Notes: generated from the letters alone by a model not told the origin. A stretch of 64,000 nt of DNA from Parabacteroides sp. AM08-6 (GCF_003473295.1 NZ_QRMP01000004.1:3308-67307); one strand, 5' to 3'; numbered from the stretch's first letter, positions 38,143-47,702 are shown. Made by a program: numbers and translations.

Positions 38143-39819
38143 TTATTTCACGCTACTCCAAGCCTTTGATACAGCTTCGTTTATATTACTGCAAATATTG
38201 TCGGCACCAATCTTTTTGTCGAAATCGGATTTGATAAGGACACGACGTACTTGTTCGTTTACACCCGACAAAATCAGTTGAATATTCTCAGCAGCAGATA
38301 AGCGATACAAGTTTTCCAAGTTATGCAATCCTGTGGAGTCCATGAACGGAACTTTACGCATGCGGATGATACGGATTTTAGGTTTGTCACCTATATTGTG
38401 CATGATATCATCGAATTTGCTTGCCACTCCGAAGAAGAACGGCCCATCTATTTCATACACTTCTACCCCTTTGGGCAAGGAGAGTACTTCTTCATCATGG
38501 TGAATTTCGCTTTCATCCGAAAGGTCGATTTCATCTTTGACAACCGATACGTGAGTCGTTTCGGCTACACGTTTCATAAACAGGAACATGGCTATTAGCA
38601 AACCGACTTCGATAGCAATCGTCAAGTCGAAAATAACGGTCAAAAAGAATGTTACCAGCAAAACGGATACATCGCTTTTCGGATTTTTCATCAGCGAACG
38701 GAAGGTGCGCCATTCGCTCATATTGTAGGAGACGATAATCAATACACCCGCCAGGCAAGCCATCGGAATATGCTTGGTCAACGGGCCGAGAAACAACAAG
38801 ATAAGCAGTAAAACTACGGCATGAATAATACCGGCTACCGGGGTACGTCCGCCATTGTTAATGTTGGTCATTGTACGTGCAATGGCGCCGGTTACAGGGA
38901 TACCCCCGAAAATAGGAACGATAATATTGGCAGCTCCCTGGGCAATCAGTTCCGTATTCGAATTATGCTTATCACCCGTCACCCCGTCGGCTACCGTCGC
39001 TGAAAGGAGGGATTCGATAGCTCCCAGCATGGCGATTGTAAAAGCGGAAGGAAGCAATAGATTGATTGTCTCCATATTAAAGTCAATAGGAGAGGGAGCA
39101 GGCAGGGAAGCATTGATACTGAAGCGGTCTCCAATCGTCTCAATCCCTGTAATTCCCAAATGATAACGCATGACATAAACTAGGATTGTCATCATTATAA
39201 TTGCAATCAGTGAACCGGGTATCTTTTTTGAAAATTTAGGGGTGATGGCAATAATCAGGATACTGGCGATGCCGATTACCAGCGACCAGATATTAATGGT
39301 ATGGCAATGTTGGAAATAAGCCATCCATTTGGAAATGAAATCAGCCGGAACTTTATCCATTGTCAGGCCGAAAAGGTCCTTCATTTGCGTAGTGAAGATA
39401 GTAAGTGCAATACCGCTGGTAAATCCTACTACAATAGGGTAGGGAATGAATTTGATAACCGTTCCCAACTTCAAGGCCCCCATAATAACCAGAATAATAC
39501 CGGCTATAATAGTCGCGATAGCCAATCCTTCAATACCGAAAGTCTGTATAATTCCGTAAACGATTACAATAAAAGCTCCTGTCGGTCCTCCGATTTGTAC
39601 GTTGCTTCCCCCCAGCAGGGATACGATAAAGCCTCCGATAATAGCTGTAATCAATCCTTTTTCAGGACTCACTCCTGAAGCGATGCCAAAAGCAATGGCA
39701 AGCGGGAGAGCTACGATACCAACAATGATGCCGGCCATCAAATCGGCCGTGAATTTCTCTTTTGAATAGTTTTTCAGCGCTGTTAATAATTTGGGCTGAA
39801 AATCAAACTTGTTTTTCAT
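38143..39819 (-). CDS. SulP-family anion transporter with STAS domain
   Basis: A 558-residue membrane protein. Residues about 1-420 carry 10-14 membrane segments, with the SulP signature in ALPLAIAFGIASGVSPEKGL and GPTGAFIVIVYGI. A C-terminal cytoplasmic STAS domain (about 440-555) has KIRIIRMRKVPFMDSTGLHN. SulP proteins carry sulfate, bicarbonate or other anions, often with H+ or Na+; the sequence does not decide which. It stands alone on the minus strand and has a TAnnTTTG element 30 bases upstream. Confidence 0.9.
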   Translation of the reverse strand: MKNKFDFQPKLLTALKNYSKEKFTADLMAGIIVGIVALPLAIAFGIASGVSPEKGLITAIIGGFIVSLLGGSNVQIGGPTGAFIVIVYGIIQTFGIEGLAIATIIAGIILVIMGALKLGTVIKFIPYPIVVGFTSGIALTIFTTQMKDLFGLTMDKVPADFISKWMAYFQHCHTINIWSLVIGIASILIIAITPKFSKKIPGSLIAIIMMTILVYVMRYHLGITGIETIGDRFSINASLPAPSPIDFNMETINLLLPSAFTIAMLGAIESLLSATVADGVTGDKHNSNTELIAQGAANIIVPIFGGIPVTGAIARTMTNINNGGRTPVAGIIHAVVLLLILLFLGPLTKHIPMACLAGVLIIVSYNMSEWRTFRSLMKNPKSDVSVLLVTFFLTVIFDLTIAIEVGLLIAMFLFMKRVAETTHVSVVKDEIDLSDESEIHHDEEVLSLPKGVEVYEIDGPFFFGVASKFDDIMHNIGDKPKIRIIRMRKVPFMDSTGLHNLENLYRLSAAENIQLILSGVNEQVRRVLIKSDFDKKIGADNICSNINEAVSKAWSSVK

Positions 39820-39848
39820 CTATCTGCCTATTTATTAAAAAAACGCTG

Positions 39849-39856
39849 CAAAGGTA
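39849..39856 (-). promoter_or_regulatory. -7 element of the SulP gene
   Basis: TACCTTTG on the minus strand, 30 bases before the ATG. It is the same octamer and spacing as at mutS. Confidence 0.5.
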
Positions 39857-39956
39857 CAAAAAAACACTCTATTAGATAATAGTCCTTCTATTTGTTATCC
39901 GGCTGAGTAGGATTAGCGGCCTCCTTGCAATTTCGGCTCTACCGTCTCTTTACCGG

Positions 39957-40094
39957 TTGACAGAATGTTCTTCATTTTACTGTTTTGCAATCGGATTGAT
40001 ATGTGAAAAAGGGTTACATGTGCGGGTAATTCATTTTACTCGCCATATAAATCCCATTTACCCGCTATAGTAGTGACATTTTGATACTCGTGAA
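39957..40094. repeat. Dispersed 138-base repeat, copy A
   Basis: This non-coding segment aligns without gaps to 63188-63325. By hand count about 112 of 138 bases agree, including the shared blocks CGGATTGATATGT, TACATGTGCGGGTAATTC and TGACATTTTGATA. Similarity continues weakly about 40 bases further upstream. It lies in the 435-base gap between SulP and the AT-rich propeller gene; the remaining gap sequence shows no gene. Confidence 0.75.
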
Positions 40095-40254
40095 TCTACA
40101 TGAATCCTGTGTTGCTAAAAAAATATTATTTATTTGTATTCGAATATTTGTTTTAGTGAAAAACTTTTTGTTGTTTTGCTTTTATCTTTTGAAAATCAAT
40201 CAGAATGTGAAATATGGAAGTATTTGTCATGCTGATAATATTAATTTGTATAAT

Positions 40255-41397
40255 ATGAAATCCTTATTTTTAATATTGAGTATTTTTCTTTTGTTTTCAT
40301 GTGGTAGTAATCAATTATCAAAAAGTAATGAAGGAGAACGATTGGATTTTAAAAATACAATTAGTGAATCTATGAAATTATCTTTAATAGTAGATAGTGT
40401 AGAGTTGGTTCCACTTGAGACAAAAGATGATTTTTTAATATCCGGAATTACCAAGATGAGATATGCGGATGGGAAATTTTTTATATTAGATAAAAATCAA
40501 AAATCTATATTTGTGTTTGATAAAAAAGGAAAACCTGTTTTTAAAATAAATAATTATGGAAAAGGGCCTAATGAATATTTGAATATAAGAGGATTTGATG
40601 TAAATGAAAAAACAAAACAATTGGTTTTTAAAACATTTCCAAATAGATTATATTATTATGACTTTGATGGAAAATTGGTAAAAGAAGAGAATATAGATAT
40701 TGATGCTTTTGACATAGCAATAAGTGATGATGCTTTAATTTTTGATACAGGATATATGACAAATGTATTTGAAAATGAAAGGTTAAAATATTGGTTTCTT
40801 GTAAAATCAATTTCAGATAACCAATATAAAGGTTATAAACCTTTTATTTTTGAAGAGATGGGAGATGTTAGACATACGTACCAGCAATGTAGATATTTAA
40901 TACATAATGGGGATGAGGTTTTGTTTTTTGAACCGTTTTCAAATATAGTATATTCAATAGTAGGAGATAAAGTAAGCGTAAAATATTTTTTTGATTTTGG
41001 TGATAAAAATATACCAGATGATTTTTTTAGTCAGTATAATGATTTTGAAAAATCTCTTGCTAGATTAGATGATGGTTGTTATAATTATGCTTTTAATAGT
41101 TTATGGGAAAATAATGACTATTTAAGTTTTAATTATGAGTATGCTTCTAATTATTATGCTGTGTGTTATGATAAGAATAAGAAAATATGCTATAATAAAG
41201 GATGGATGGATGATATTACCTATTGTTGGCCATATATATCAGAGGCTACAGATAATTATTTAATAGGTTATAGGCCTGCAAATGAATTAATGAATGAAAT
41301 TTCTTCTAAAAAATATGTATCAGCACAGAAAGAATATTTATCTTCTATAATTGATGCAGAAAGCAATCCTGTTTTATTTTTATATTATTTCAAATAG
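40255..41397 (+). CDS. 6-bladed beta-propeller lipoprotein, AT-rich copy
   Basis: A 380-residue lipoprotein with the lipobox in ILSIFLLFSCGSN. The body resembles the 6-bladed beta-propeller family common in Bacteroidales (FDKKGKPVFKINNYGKGPNE, IRGFDVNEKTKQLVF). The start is the ATG at 40255; the open frame reaches 40081 but the extra residues do not look like a leader. The DNA is far more AT-rich than its neighbours (about 25% G+C in a sampled line) with A/T-ending codons. The next gene encodes a paralogue of exactly the same length at ordinary composition. The function of the pair is unknown; they are probably surface or periplasmic. Confidence 0.78.
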   Translation: MKSLFLILSIFLLFSCGSNQLSKSNEGERLDFKNTISESMKLSLIVDSVELVPLETKDDFLISGITKMRYADGKFFILDKNQKSIFVFDKKGKPVFKINNYGKGPNEYLNIRGFDVNEKTKQLVFKTFPNRLYYYDFDGKLVKEENIDIDAFDIAISDDALIFDTGYMTNVFENERLKYWFLVKSISDNQYKGYKPFIFEEMGDVRHTYQQCRYLIHNGDEVLFFEPFSNIVYSIVGDKVSVKYFFDFGDKNIPDDFFSQYNDFEKSLARLDDGCYNYAFNSLWENNDYLSFNYEYASNYYAVCYDKNKKICYNKGWMDDITYCWPYISEATDNYLIGYRPANELMNEISSKKYVSAQKEYLSSIIDAESNPVLFLYYFK

Positions 41398-41464
41398 TAG
41401 TTGAATACAAATCTATCTATTAGTGATTTAAAACGAGTATATTAAACCATAAATAATCATCAAC

Positions 41465-42607
41465 ATGAAATTTATTGCCTGTATTACATGTTTATTCTTT
41501 TTCCTCACATGCAATGGCCAAGAATCGAAAAAGAGCGGGGAAGGGATACGATTGGATTTTACGAAAGCAGCGGATGAGGCAATCAAAATGTCCTCGGTTA
41601 TCGATAATGTAAGAGCGATACCGCTTGAAACGAAAGATGATTTTTTAGTTTCTTCTATTTCTAAAATGCGATATGTAGATGAGAAGTTTTTTATATTTGA
41701 TAGTCGGCAAAAAGCCATATTAGTGTTTGATAAGGACGGGAAAGCTCTTTTTAAGATAAATAATAGTGGAGGAGGACCGGATGAGTACGTGGAAATAAGA
41801 GGTTTTGATGTGAATGAGAAGTTGAAACAGATTGTTTTGAATGTTTCTCTTCAAAAACTATTTTTTTATGACTTCGAAGGACATTTGATTAAGAAGGAAA
41901 ATTTAAAAATAACTTCAACGGATATCGCTTGGGGGAATGATGCCATGATTTTTGATACGGGACATATGAAAAATGACTATGAAGATACTGAAGGAGGATA
42001 TTGCTTTGTTGTGAAACCTGCTTCCGAAGATAAATATAAGGGATACATGCCGTTTAGTTTTGAAGAGATGGGACATCATGTGTATCGTTTCCAGCAACCC
42101 CGGTCTTTTGTTCATGTAGCTGATGAGATTCTGTTTTTCGAACCGTTTTCGAATATGATTTATTCGGTTGTCGGAGATAAAGCCAATGTAAAGTATTTGC
42201 TGGATTTCGGAAATAAGAATATACCTTCCGGTTTCTTTTCCAGGTATAACGATATGGATAAGGCGGTGGATGAATTGGAAGATGGAAGCTATGCCTATGC
42301 TTTTAACAGTGTGTGGGAAAATGATAAATATTTGGGAATAGATTGTACTTATGATGCCGATCATCATACTCTTGTCTATGATAAGCGGCAAAAGAAACTT
42401 TTTACTAAAGGATTGAAGGACGATATTCTTATCTGTTGGCCCGAAGTTGCGGAAGCTACGAATCAATATTTGGTAGGCTATCGTTTTGCAGATGACTTGC
42501 TTTATCAATTTGATGAGAAAGCTGAGATGCCTGACCTGAAAAGGCAATTATTGACATCAATCAACGAAGAAAGCAACCCGGTCGTGTTTTTATACTATTT
42601 CAAGTAA
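41465..42607 (+). CDS. 6-bladed beta-propeller lipoprotein, normal-composition copy
   Basis: A 380-residue lipoprotein (lipobox in LFFFLTCNGQ) closely similar to the gene just upstream over its whole length: both have RLDF near residue 30, IPLETKDDFL / VPLETKDDFL, IRGFDVNEK, FFEPFSNM and end in SNPVVFLYYFK / SNPVLFLYYFK. Base composition is like the rest of the window, in contrast with its AT-rich neighbour. There is no SusCD pair nearby. The function is unknown. Confidence 0.8.
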   Translation: MKFIACITCLFFFLTCNGQESKKSGEGIRLDFTKAADEAIKMSSVIDNVRAIPLETKDDFLVSSISKMRYVDEKFFIFDSRQKAILVFDKDGKALFKINNSGGGPDEYVEIRGFDVNEKLKQIVLNVSLQKLFFYDFEGHLIKKENLKITSTDIAWGNDAMIFDTGHMKNDYEDTEGGYCFVVKPASEDKYKGYMPFSFEEMGHHVYRFQQPRSFVHVADEILFFEPFSNMIYSVVGDKANVKYLLDFGNKNIPSGFFSRYNDMDKAVDELEDGSYAYAFNSVWENDKYLGIDCTYDADHHTLVYDKRQKKLFTKGLKDDILICWPEVAEATNQYLVGYRFADDLLYQFDEKAEMPDLKRQLLTSINEESNPVVFLYYFK

Positions 42608-42675
42608 TTCCTTGAGAGAAGGAGTGAAACATCGATTTCTTCTATGGAGAGATTGATATATTTTATGTGGATTGA

Positions 42676-42708
42676 TTTGTTTTTCAGTAAAACAATTTCA
42701 TACCTTTG
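42676..42708 (+). promoter_or_regulatory. Complete Bacteroidales promoter for rubrerythrin
   Basis: TTTG (42676-42679), a 21-base spacer and TACCTTTG (42701-42708), an exact match to the consensus TTTG-N19-21-TAnnTTTG. The start codon is 58 bases downstream. Confidence 0.8.
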
Positions 42709-42766
42709 GATGTTATTTTCTTAGGGCGATAGACAAACTCATTTTATATATACATATATTAGCATT

Positions 42767-43345
42767 ATGGAAAAAAGTATTAAAGGTACACGTACAGAGC
42801 AGAATCTGCTGAAATCATTTGCCGGAGAATCTCAGGCAAGAAGTCGTTATACATTCTTCGCAAGCAAAGCTAAGAAAGAAGGGTATGAACAAATTGCAGG
42901 TGTTTTTGCTGAAACAGCCGAACAGGAAAAAGAACATGCAGAACGTTTCTTTAAGTTTTTGGAAGGCGGCATGGTAGAAATCACAGCTGCTTATCCGGCC
43001 GGCGTTATCGGTACAACGATGGAAAACCTGGCTGCCGCTGCTGCCGGTGAAAATGAAGAGTGGGCTGAACTATATCCGGCTTTTGCTGATATAGCAGAAG
43101 AAGAAGGCTTCAAAATGATTGCCGTTGCTTTCAGAATGATTGCGAAAGTGGAAGCTGAACACGAAAAACGTTACCGTAAGCTGTTGGCTAACATGGAAGC
43201 CGGCCAGGTATTCGAAAAGCCTGAGGCTATTTGGTGGCAGTGTCGTAACTGCGGTTTTGTTATCGAAGGAAAGAAAGCTCCGCAGAAATGCCCGGCATGT
43301 GAACATCCGCAAGCTTATTTTGAACCGATGAAACAGAACTATTAA
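42767..43345 (+). CDS. rbr: Rubrerythrin
   Basis: A 192-residue peroxide-reducing di-iron protein of anaerobes. The N-terminal four-helix domain has the iron ligands in SFAGESQARSRYTFFA, ETAEQEKEHAERFF and KVEAEHEKRYRK. A C-terminal rubredoxin-like domain has two CxxC pairs (CRNCGF, CPACEH). It uses NADH-derived electrons to reduce H2O2. It has its own strong promoter and a strong terminator. Confidence 0.96.
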   Translation: MEKSIKGTRTEQNLLKSFAGESQARSRYTFFASKAKKEGYEQIAGVFAETAEQEKEHAERFFKFLEGGMVEITAAYPAGVIGTTMENLAAAAAGENEEWAELYPAFADIAEEEGFKMIAVAFRMIAKVEAEHEKRYRKLLANMEAGQVFEKPEAIWWQCRNCGFVIEGKKAPQKCPACEHPQAYFEPMKQNY

Positions 43346-43368
43346 TCGGTCGATTTAAAAAAAATTAC

Positions 43369-43403
43369 ACGTTCCCTATCATTTTTTTGCTGATAGGGAA
43401 CGT
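43369..43403 (+). terminator. Rubrerythrin terminator
   Basis: A perfect 13-bp stem ACGTTCCCTATCA / TGATAGGGAACGT with a 9-base loop, then T/A-rich sequence. It separates rbr from the export operon that starts at 43466. Confidence 0.88.
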
Positions 43404-43465
43404 TTATATTTAATATAACCTTATCTTTAGGCCCAAATTCACATGAAAAACGAATTTATCGGCGA

Positions 43466-44359
43466 ATGGGCATATCTATAAAAAACCTCAATAAAGTGTA
43501 TCCGAATGGAAACCACGCGTTGAAAGACATCAATCTGGAAATACCGACAGGTATGTTCGGGCTGCTAGGTCCGAATGGTGCTGGAAAGTCAACTTTAATG
43601 CGTATTCTTGTTGCTTTGATGGAACCTTCTTCCGGAAAGGTGGATATCTGTGGGTACGATTTGATGAAACAGCGGAAAGAGATACGGGCTATACTGGGAT
43701 ATCTTCCGCAAGACTTCCGTTTCTTTGCTAAATATAAAACGTACGAGTTTTTGGACTACGCTGCGCGGCTTTCCGGAATAACCCGTAAGTCTGTTCGCAA
43801 ACAAGCGGTAGACGAAATGTTGGAGAATGTGGGACTGTTTGATGTACGCGACCGCTATGCCAATAAGTTATCCGGTGGTATGAAACGCCGTTTAGGTATT
43901 GCACAGGCACTTATTCATCATCCGAAAGTAATTATTGTGGACGAACCGACTACGGGATTGGACCCGGAAGAACGTATCCGTTTCCGTAACCTGCTCTCCG
44001 AAGCCAGCGAGAATGATGTGACGATTATCCTCTCCACCCATATCGTAGGCGATATTTCCAGTACTTGTAATTGTATGGCGTTGATGAATAAAGGAGAAGT
44101 CTCTTTTTACGGTGCTCCCCAGGATATGTTGAAACAGGCGGAAGGAAAAGTCTGGCGTATCCGGGTAAGTGGTGATGAACTGCATAAGGTTGATAAGCTC
44201 TACCCCGTTATTTCCACCATTCCTTTGGGTACCGGCTGGGAAGTACAGGTAGTAGCCGATGAGGTAAAAGGATATGATGCCGAAAGCTATCCTCCCAATC
44301 TGGAGCATGCTTACGTGTATTATATGGAGAATAAGTTGAACCGATGGACCAATGATTAA
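43466..44359 (+). CDS. ABC transporter ATP-binding protein, first gene of the RND/ABC operon
   Basis: A 297-residue ABC ATPase of the ABC-2 exporter type. It has GLLGPNGAGKST (Walker A), KLSGGMKRRLGIAQA (signature), VIIVDEPTTGLDPEERIRF (Walker B/D-loop) and the switch His in STHIVGDISS. The C-terminal 80 residues form an extra small domain. The closest relative in the window is the ATPase domain at the C-terminus of the giant RND fusion of the same operon (shared MFGLLGPNGAGKSTLMR, ERIRFRNLL). The next gene, 15 bases on, is its likely permease. A weak TATCTTTA -7-like box lies at 43422-43429. Confidence 0.92.
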   Translation: MGISIKNLNKVYPNGNHALKDINLEIPTGMFGLLGPNGAGKSTLMRILVALMEPSSGKVDICGYDLMKQRKEIRAILGYLPQDFRFFAKYKTYEFLDYAARLSGITRKSVRKQAVDEMLENVGLFDVRDRYANKLSGGMKRRLGIAQALIHHPKVIIVDEPTTGLDPEERIRFRNLLSEASENDVTIILSTHIVGDISSTCNCMALMNKGEVSFYGAPQDMLKQAEGKVWRIRVSGDELHKVDKLYPVISTIPLGTGWEVQVVADEVKGYDAESYPPNLEHAYVYYMENKLNRWTND

Positions 44360-44374
44360 TAAGTTGTGTGATTT

Positions 44375-47300
44375 ATGTCTTTTATAAACAATATACAATC
44401 TGTAGCAAAATACGAAAGTAAGATACTGGTTCGAAGCTGGTTCTTTAAGATATTTACGATACTGGCTCTCGGAGTATTGGGTTTTCTTAATTTCATCTTG
44501 CTGCTTGTCGATAATGGAGGTTCGTTCTGGATGGCGAAGGCTATCACCTCGAATATACCTTATATAAACCTGTTGGTGCTGAATACGGGACAGGCGGTGA
44601 TTGCGGTCTTTCTCTCCTCCGAGTTCCTGAAACGGGATAAGAAGTTGGATACATCCGAAGTATTCTACGTCCGTCCTCTCAGCAATGCCGAATATGTGAT
44701 AGGAAAGATATGGGGAAACCTGCGGGTATTCCTTATTCTGAACCTGATTGTGATGGCGCTGGCGCTGGTATTTAATTTTATAGGGGCGGGAGCTTCGGTG
44801 GATTGGTTGGCTTATCTACTCTATTTCCTGTTGATAAGTATCCCTACTCTGGTGTTCATCATCGGACTTTCCATCTTCCTGATGCTGGTATTTAAAAATC
44901 AGGCGCTGACTTTTATTATTTTGCTGGGGTATATCGGACTGACACTTTTCTATATACAGGACAAGTTTTACTACCTGTTCGATTATATGGCATACAGCTT
45001 GCCGTTGTTTAAATCGTCGATTGTAGGGTTTAGCAATTGGGAGGCACTTCTCAACCACAGAGGTATTTATTTCTTCCTCGGACTGGGATTTATCTTTTTC
45101 ACGATTTTCCTTTTCAGAAGGTTGCCTAACTCTTCCCGCAGCCATTATCCTTGGTTGTTTTTGTCTTTTTGTATGCTGTTGATTGGGGGAGCGGGTGGTT
45201 ACAATCATATACGTTCCATCCTCCGGGAAGCAGAAATGCGCGAACTTTATACAACAGTCAATAATAAATATGTCCATACCCCGAAGATGATTATCGACCA
45301 GTACGATATTCAGGTGGAGCAACATCCGCAAACATTCAGTTCGGAGGTAAAAATGAAAGGGGTGGCGTTGGAAACTTCGGCTGTTTTTACTTTCTCTCTG
45401 AACCCCGGTTTGCAAGTACAGGAAGTGAAGGAAGGAGAGAAATCTTTGCAGTTTAAGCGGGACAACCAGATTGTATTGGTGGATTTCGGTAGACAGATAA
45501 CAAAAGGGGATACAATTGCTTTATCCCTTTCTTATAGCGGACGGCTGAATGAAAATTTCTGCTATCTGGATATTCCGGCGGAAATCTTGCAACAGCAGTA
45601 CAAGAAAGATATGGTCAACATAGACAAGAAATATGTATTCCAGACAAAAGACTTTCTTCTCTTTACACCGGAAACATTCTGGTATCCGCGTCCCGGTACA
45701 AGCTACAGCGACGAGAGTCCGGACTGGCAGCAAACTTATTTCAGCCGGTTCAATCTGCAGGTAAAGCCTTTGCCGGGTCTTATACCTTTATCGCAGGGAG
45801 AAGGGAAAGAGGAGGAGGAAGGAACTTTTGTGTTCCGTCCGGACTATCCTTTCCAGTCTATTTCGTTGACTATCGGCAAATATAAGCAAAAGAGCCTGGA
45901 GGTAGACAGTACCTTATATAATATATGGTATATAGACGGGCACGATTATTTTACGGCACCATTCGATTCCATTCAGGACACTATTCCGTCGATGCTACGG
46001 GAGGTACGGGGTAATCTGGAACGAAATTATAAACTCAGCTATCCGTTCAACCGCTTCTCGGTAGTAGAAGTGCCGGCCCAGTTCTTCAGCTATGTCCGGG
46101 CGTGGTCGAATGCTCAGGAGATGGTACAGCCGGAGATGGTATTTTTCCCGGAGAAGGGATGTACGTTCTATCAGATGGATTTGGCAAAACAGAAAAAGAA
46201 CCAGTTCCAATGGGCGAAATGGAGCGGACGTGAAATATCGGAGCAAGAGGCGCAGATGCGTACTTTGTATAGTTTCCTGTATATTTTCCTTCAAACGGAA
46301 GGCAACTATAACTTCTCGTCCGGCGGACGAGGACAGTACAATATTTCTTCGCAGGCGAACCCTTATTTCCTGTTCCCGCAATTGTATAATTTCCGTTATA
46401 ACATCTTTTCACCTGAGTGGCCGATAACCAACCGAGTGATAGAACTTTATCTCCAGAGGAAATCGGACAACAACGGATGGGAAAGGGAGATAAACGGTAT
46501 CAGTAACAACGAAAAGTCGAATTTGCTGATGGAAAAACAATCTTTCAAGGATTTGCTGGCAGATGTCGAACATCGTGACTTGCTGGATAATATTATCAGC
46601 TTGAAAGCTTTTACTCTTTTTGCTCCGGCAGAAGTGAATGTTGGGGTCAATCTTTTCCGTGATTCCCTTTATTCGATATTGGAACAGAATACTTTCGGCA
46701 ATATCCAGTTCGAAAGCCTGTTGGATCGGTTGGGAGAGATTAGCGATACGGATATTAAATTGCAGATAAAGGATTGGGACAAACCTGTGCCGCTGCCGTT
46801 CTATACTATCGGTAAACCGGAAGTGACGAAGATAACAAATAAGGGACAGGAATCATATATCATGAAACTTTTAGTGGCGAATAATTCCGATTATGACGGA
46901 ATGCTTCAGGTAGATATCAATGTGAACAGAAGAGGCCCTGTTGCTGATCCGCGTACGAGCCGGAAAGTACCGTTGGATGCTCATCAAAGTAAGATGCTGG
47001 TGTCGGTTTGGGATGATCCCCCCTGGCAGGTATATATAAATACGTTGATATCCGGTAATCTGCCCAGTGCGCTGCGTCAATCTGTCAATGTCCGGGAAGA
47101 ACGCGAATGGACGTTGGTGTCGGATAGTGATTTTGTCGTTCCGATAACTTCCGGGATTGCAGAAGGTGAAGTGATTGTGGATAATGAAGACTCATTGTTG
47201 TTCTCTCTTTCCGAGCCGGCTATTGTAGGACTTTTACCTAAATGGCTCGATAAAGTGGAAGATACCTCCTTCAAATATGCAGGCGTTTCCCCGTGGCGTG

Positions 47301-47683
47301 CTCCTTTGCAATGGACGGCTACGACGAATGCAAATTATTATGGACAGTACATCCGGTCCGCTTATGTCATCAAGAGTGGTGACGGAAGTCAAACGGCAAC
47401 TTGGAAAGTTCCGGTTCCCTCTCCCGGACAGTACGAAGTGTATTATTATGTATCGAAGGATAATGAATTAAGATATAACAACCGGGCAGAAGGTGAATAT
47501 CATTTCAAGGTGAAGTATGATGAGGAGAATGAAGATGCCTATATCAATATGAAAAGGGCTAACGAAGGCTGGGAACAGTTGGGTGTTTATTACTTCAGTT
47601 CCGATACCATACATGTTACGTTGACTAACGAGTGCAAACTCCGCAGTGTGGCAGCCGATGCCGTAAGAATAGTAAAACGATAA
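44375..47683 (+). CDS. ABC-2 permease fused to large extracytoplasmic M1-like and golvesin-like domains
   Basis: A 1102-residue protein. Residues about 15-285 hold six or seven membrane segments of an ABC-2 type permease. The rest is probably extracytoplasmic. Residues about 300-760 resemble an M1-aminopeptidase scaffold (FTFSLNPGLQVQEV, DFLLFTPETFWYPR, PFNRFSVVEVPAQFFSYVRA), but I find no HExxH zinc motif, so it is probably inactive. Residues about 970-1102 look like a golvesin/xanthan-lyase C-terminal domain (ATWKVPVPSPGQYEVYYYVS, ending AADAVRIVKR). It lies between its ATPase and the TolC-like gene. Its large outer domain could contact the other envelope parts of the system; inference. Confidence 0.75.
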   Translation: MSFINNIQSVAKYESKILVRSWFFKIFTILALGVLGFLNFILLLVDNGGSFWMAKAITSNIPYINLLVLNTGQAVIAVFLSSEFLKRDKKLDTSEVFYVRPLSNAEYVIGKIWGNLRVFLILNLIVMALALVFNFIGAGASVDWLAYLLYFLLISIPTLVFIIGLSIFLMLVFKNQALTFIILLGYIGLTLFYIQDKFYYLFDYMAYSLPLFKSSIVGFSNWEALLNHRGIYFFLGLGFIFFTIFLFRRLPNSSRSHYPWLFLSFCMLLIGGAGGYNHIRSILREAEMRELYTTVNNKYVHTPKMIIDQYDIQVEQHPQTFSSEVKMKGVALETSAVFTFSLNPGLQVQEVKEGEKSLQFKRDNQIVLVDFGRQITKGDTIALSLSYSGRLNENFCYLDIPAEILQQQYKKDMVNIDKKYVFQTKDFLLFTPETFWYPRPGTSYSDESPDWQQTYFSRFNLQVKPLPGLIPLSQGEGKEEEEGTFVFRPDYPFQSISLTIGKYKQKSLEVDSTLYNIWYIDGHDYFTAPFDSIQDTIPSMLREVRGNLERNYKLSYPFNRFSVVEVPAQFFSYVRAWSNAQEMVQPEMVFFPEKGCTFYQMDLAKQKKNQFQWAKWSGREISEQEAQMRTLYSFLYIFLQTEGNYNFSSGGRGQYNISSQANPYFLFPQLYNFRYNIFSPEWPITNRVIELYLQRKSDNNGWEREINGISNNEKSNLLMEKQSFKDLLADVEHRDLLDNIISLKAFTLFAPAEVNVGVNLFRDSLYSILEQNTFGNIQFESLLDRLGEISDTDIKLQIKDWDKPVPLPFYTIGKPEVTKITNKGQESYIMKLLVANNSDYDGMLQVDINVNRRGPVADPRTSRKVPLDAHQSKMLVSVWDDPPWQVYINTLISGNLPSALRQSVNVREEREWTLVSDSDFVVPITSGIAEGEVIVDNEDSLLFSLSEPAIVGLLPKWLDKVEDTSFKYAGVSPWRAPLQWTATTNANYYGQYIRSAYVIKSGDGSQTATWKVPVPSPGQYEVYYYVSKDNELRYNNRAEGEYHFKVKYDEENEDAYINMKRANEGWEQLGVYYFSSDTIHVTLTNECKLRSVAADAVRIVKR

Positions 47684-47702
47684 TCATTTAATTAAAATAA
47701 CC

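Noticed and set aside
40081..40254. Start of the AT-rich propeller gene at 40081
   Set aside because: The lipoprotein signal peptide begins at the ATG at 40255; the upstream part overlaps the end of the dispersed repeat.
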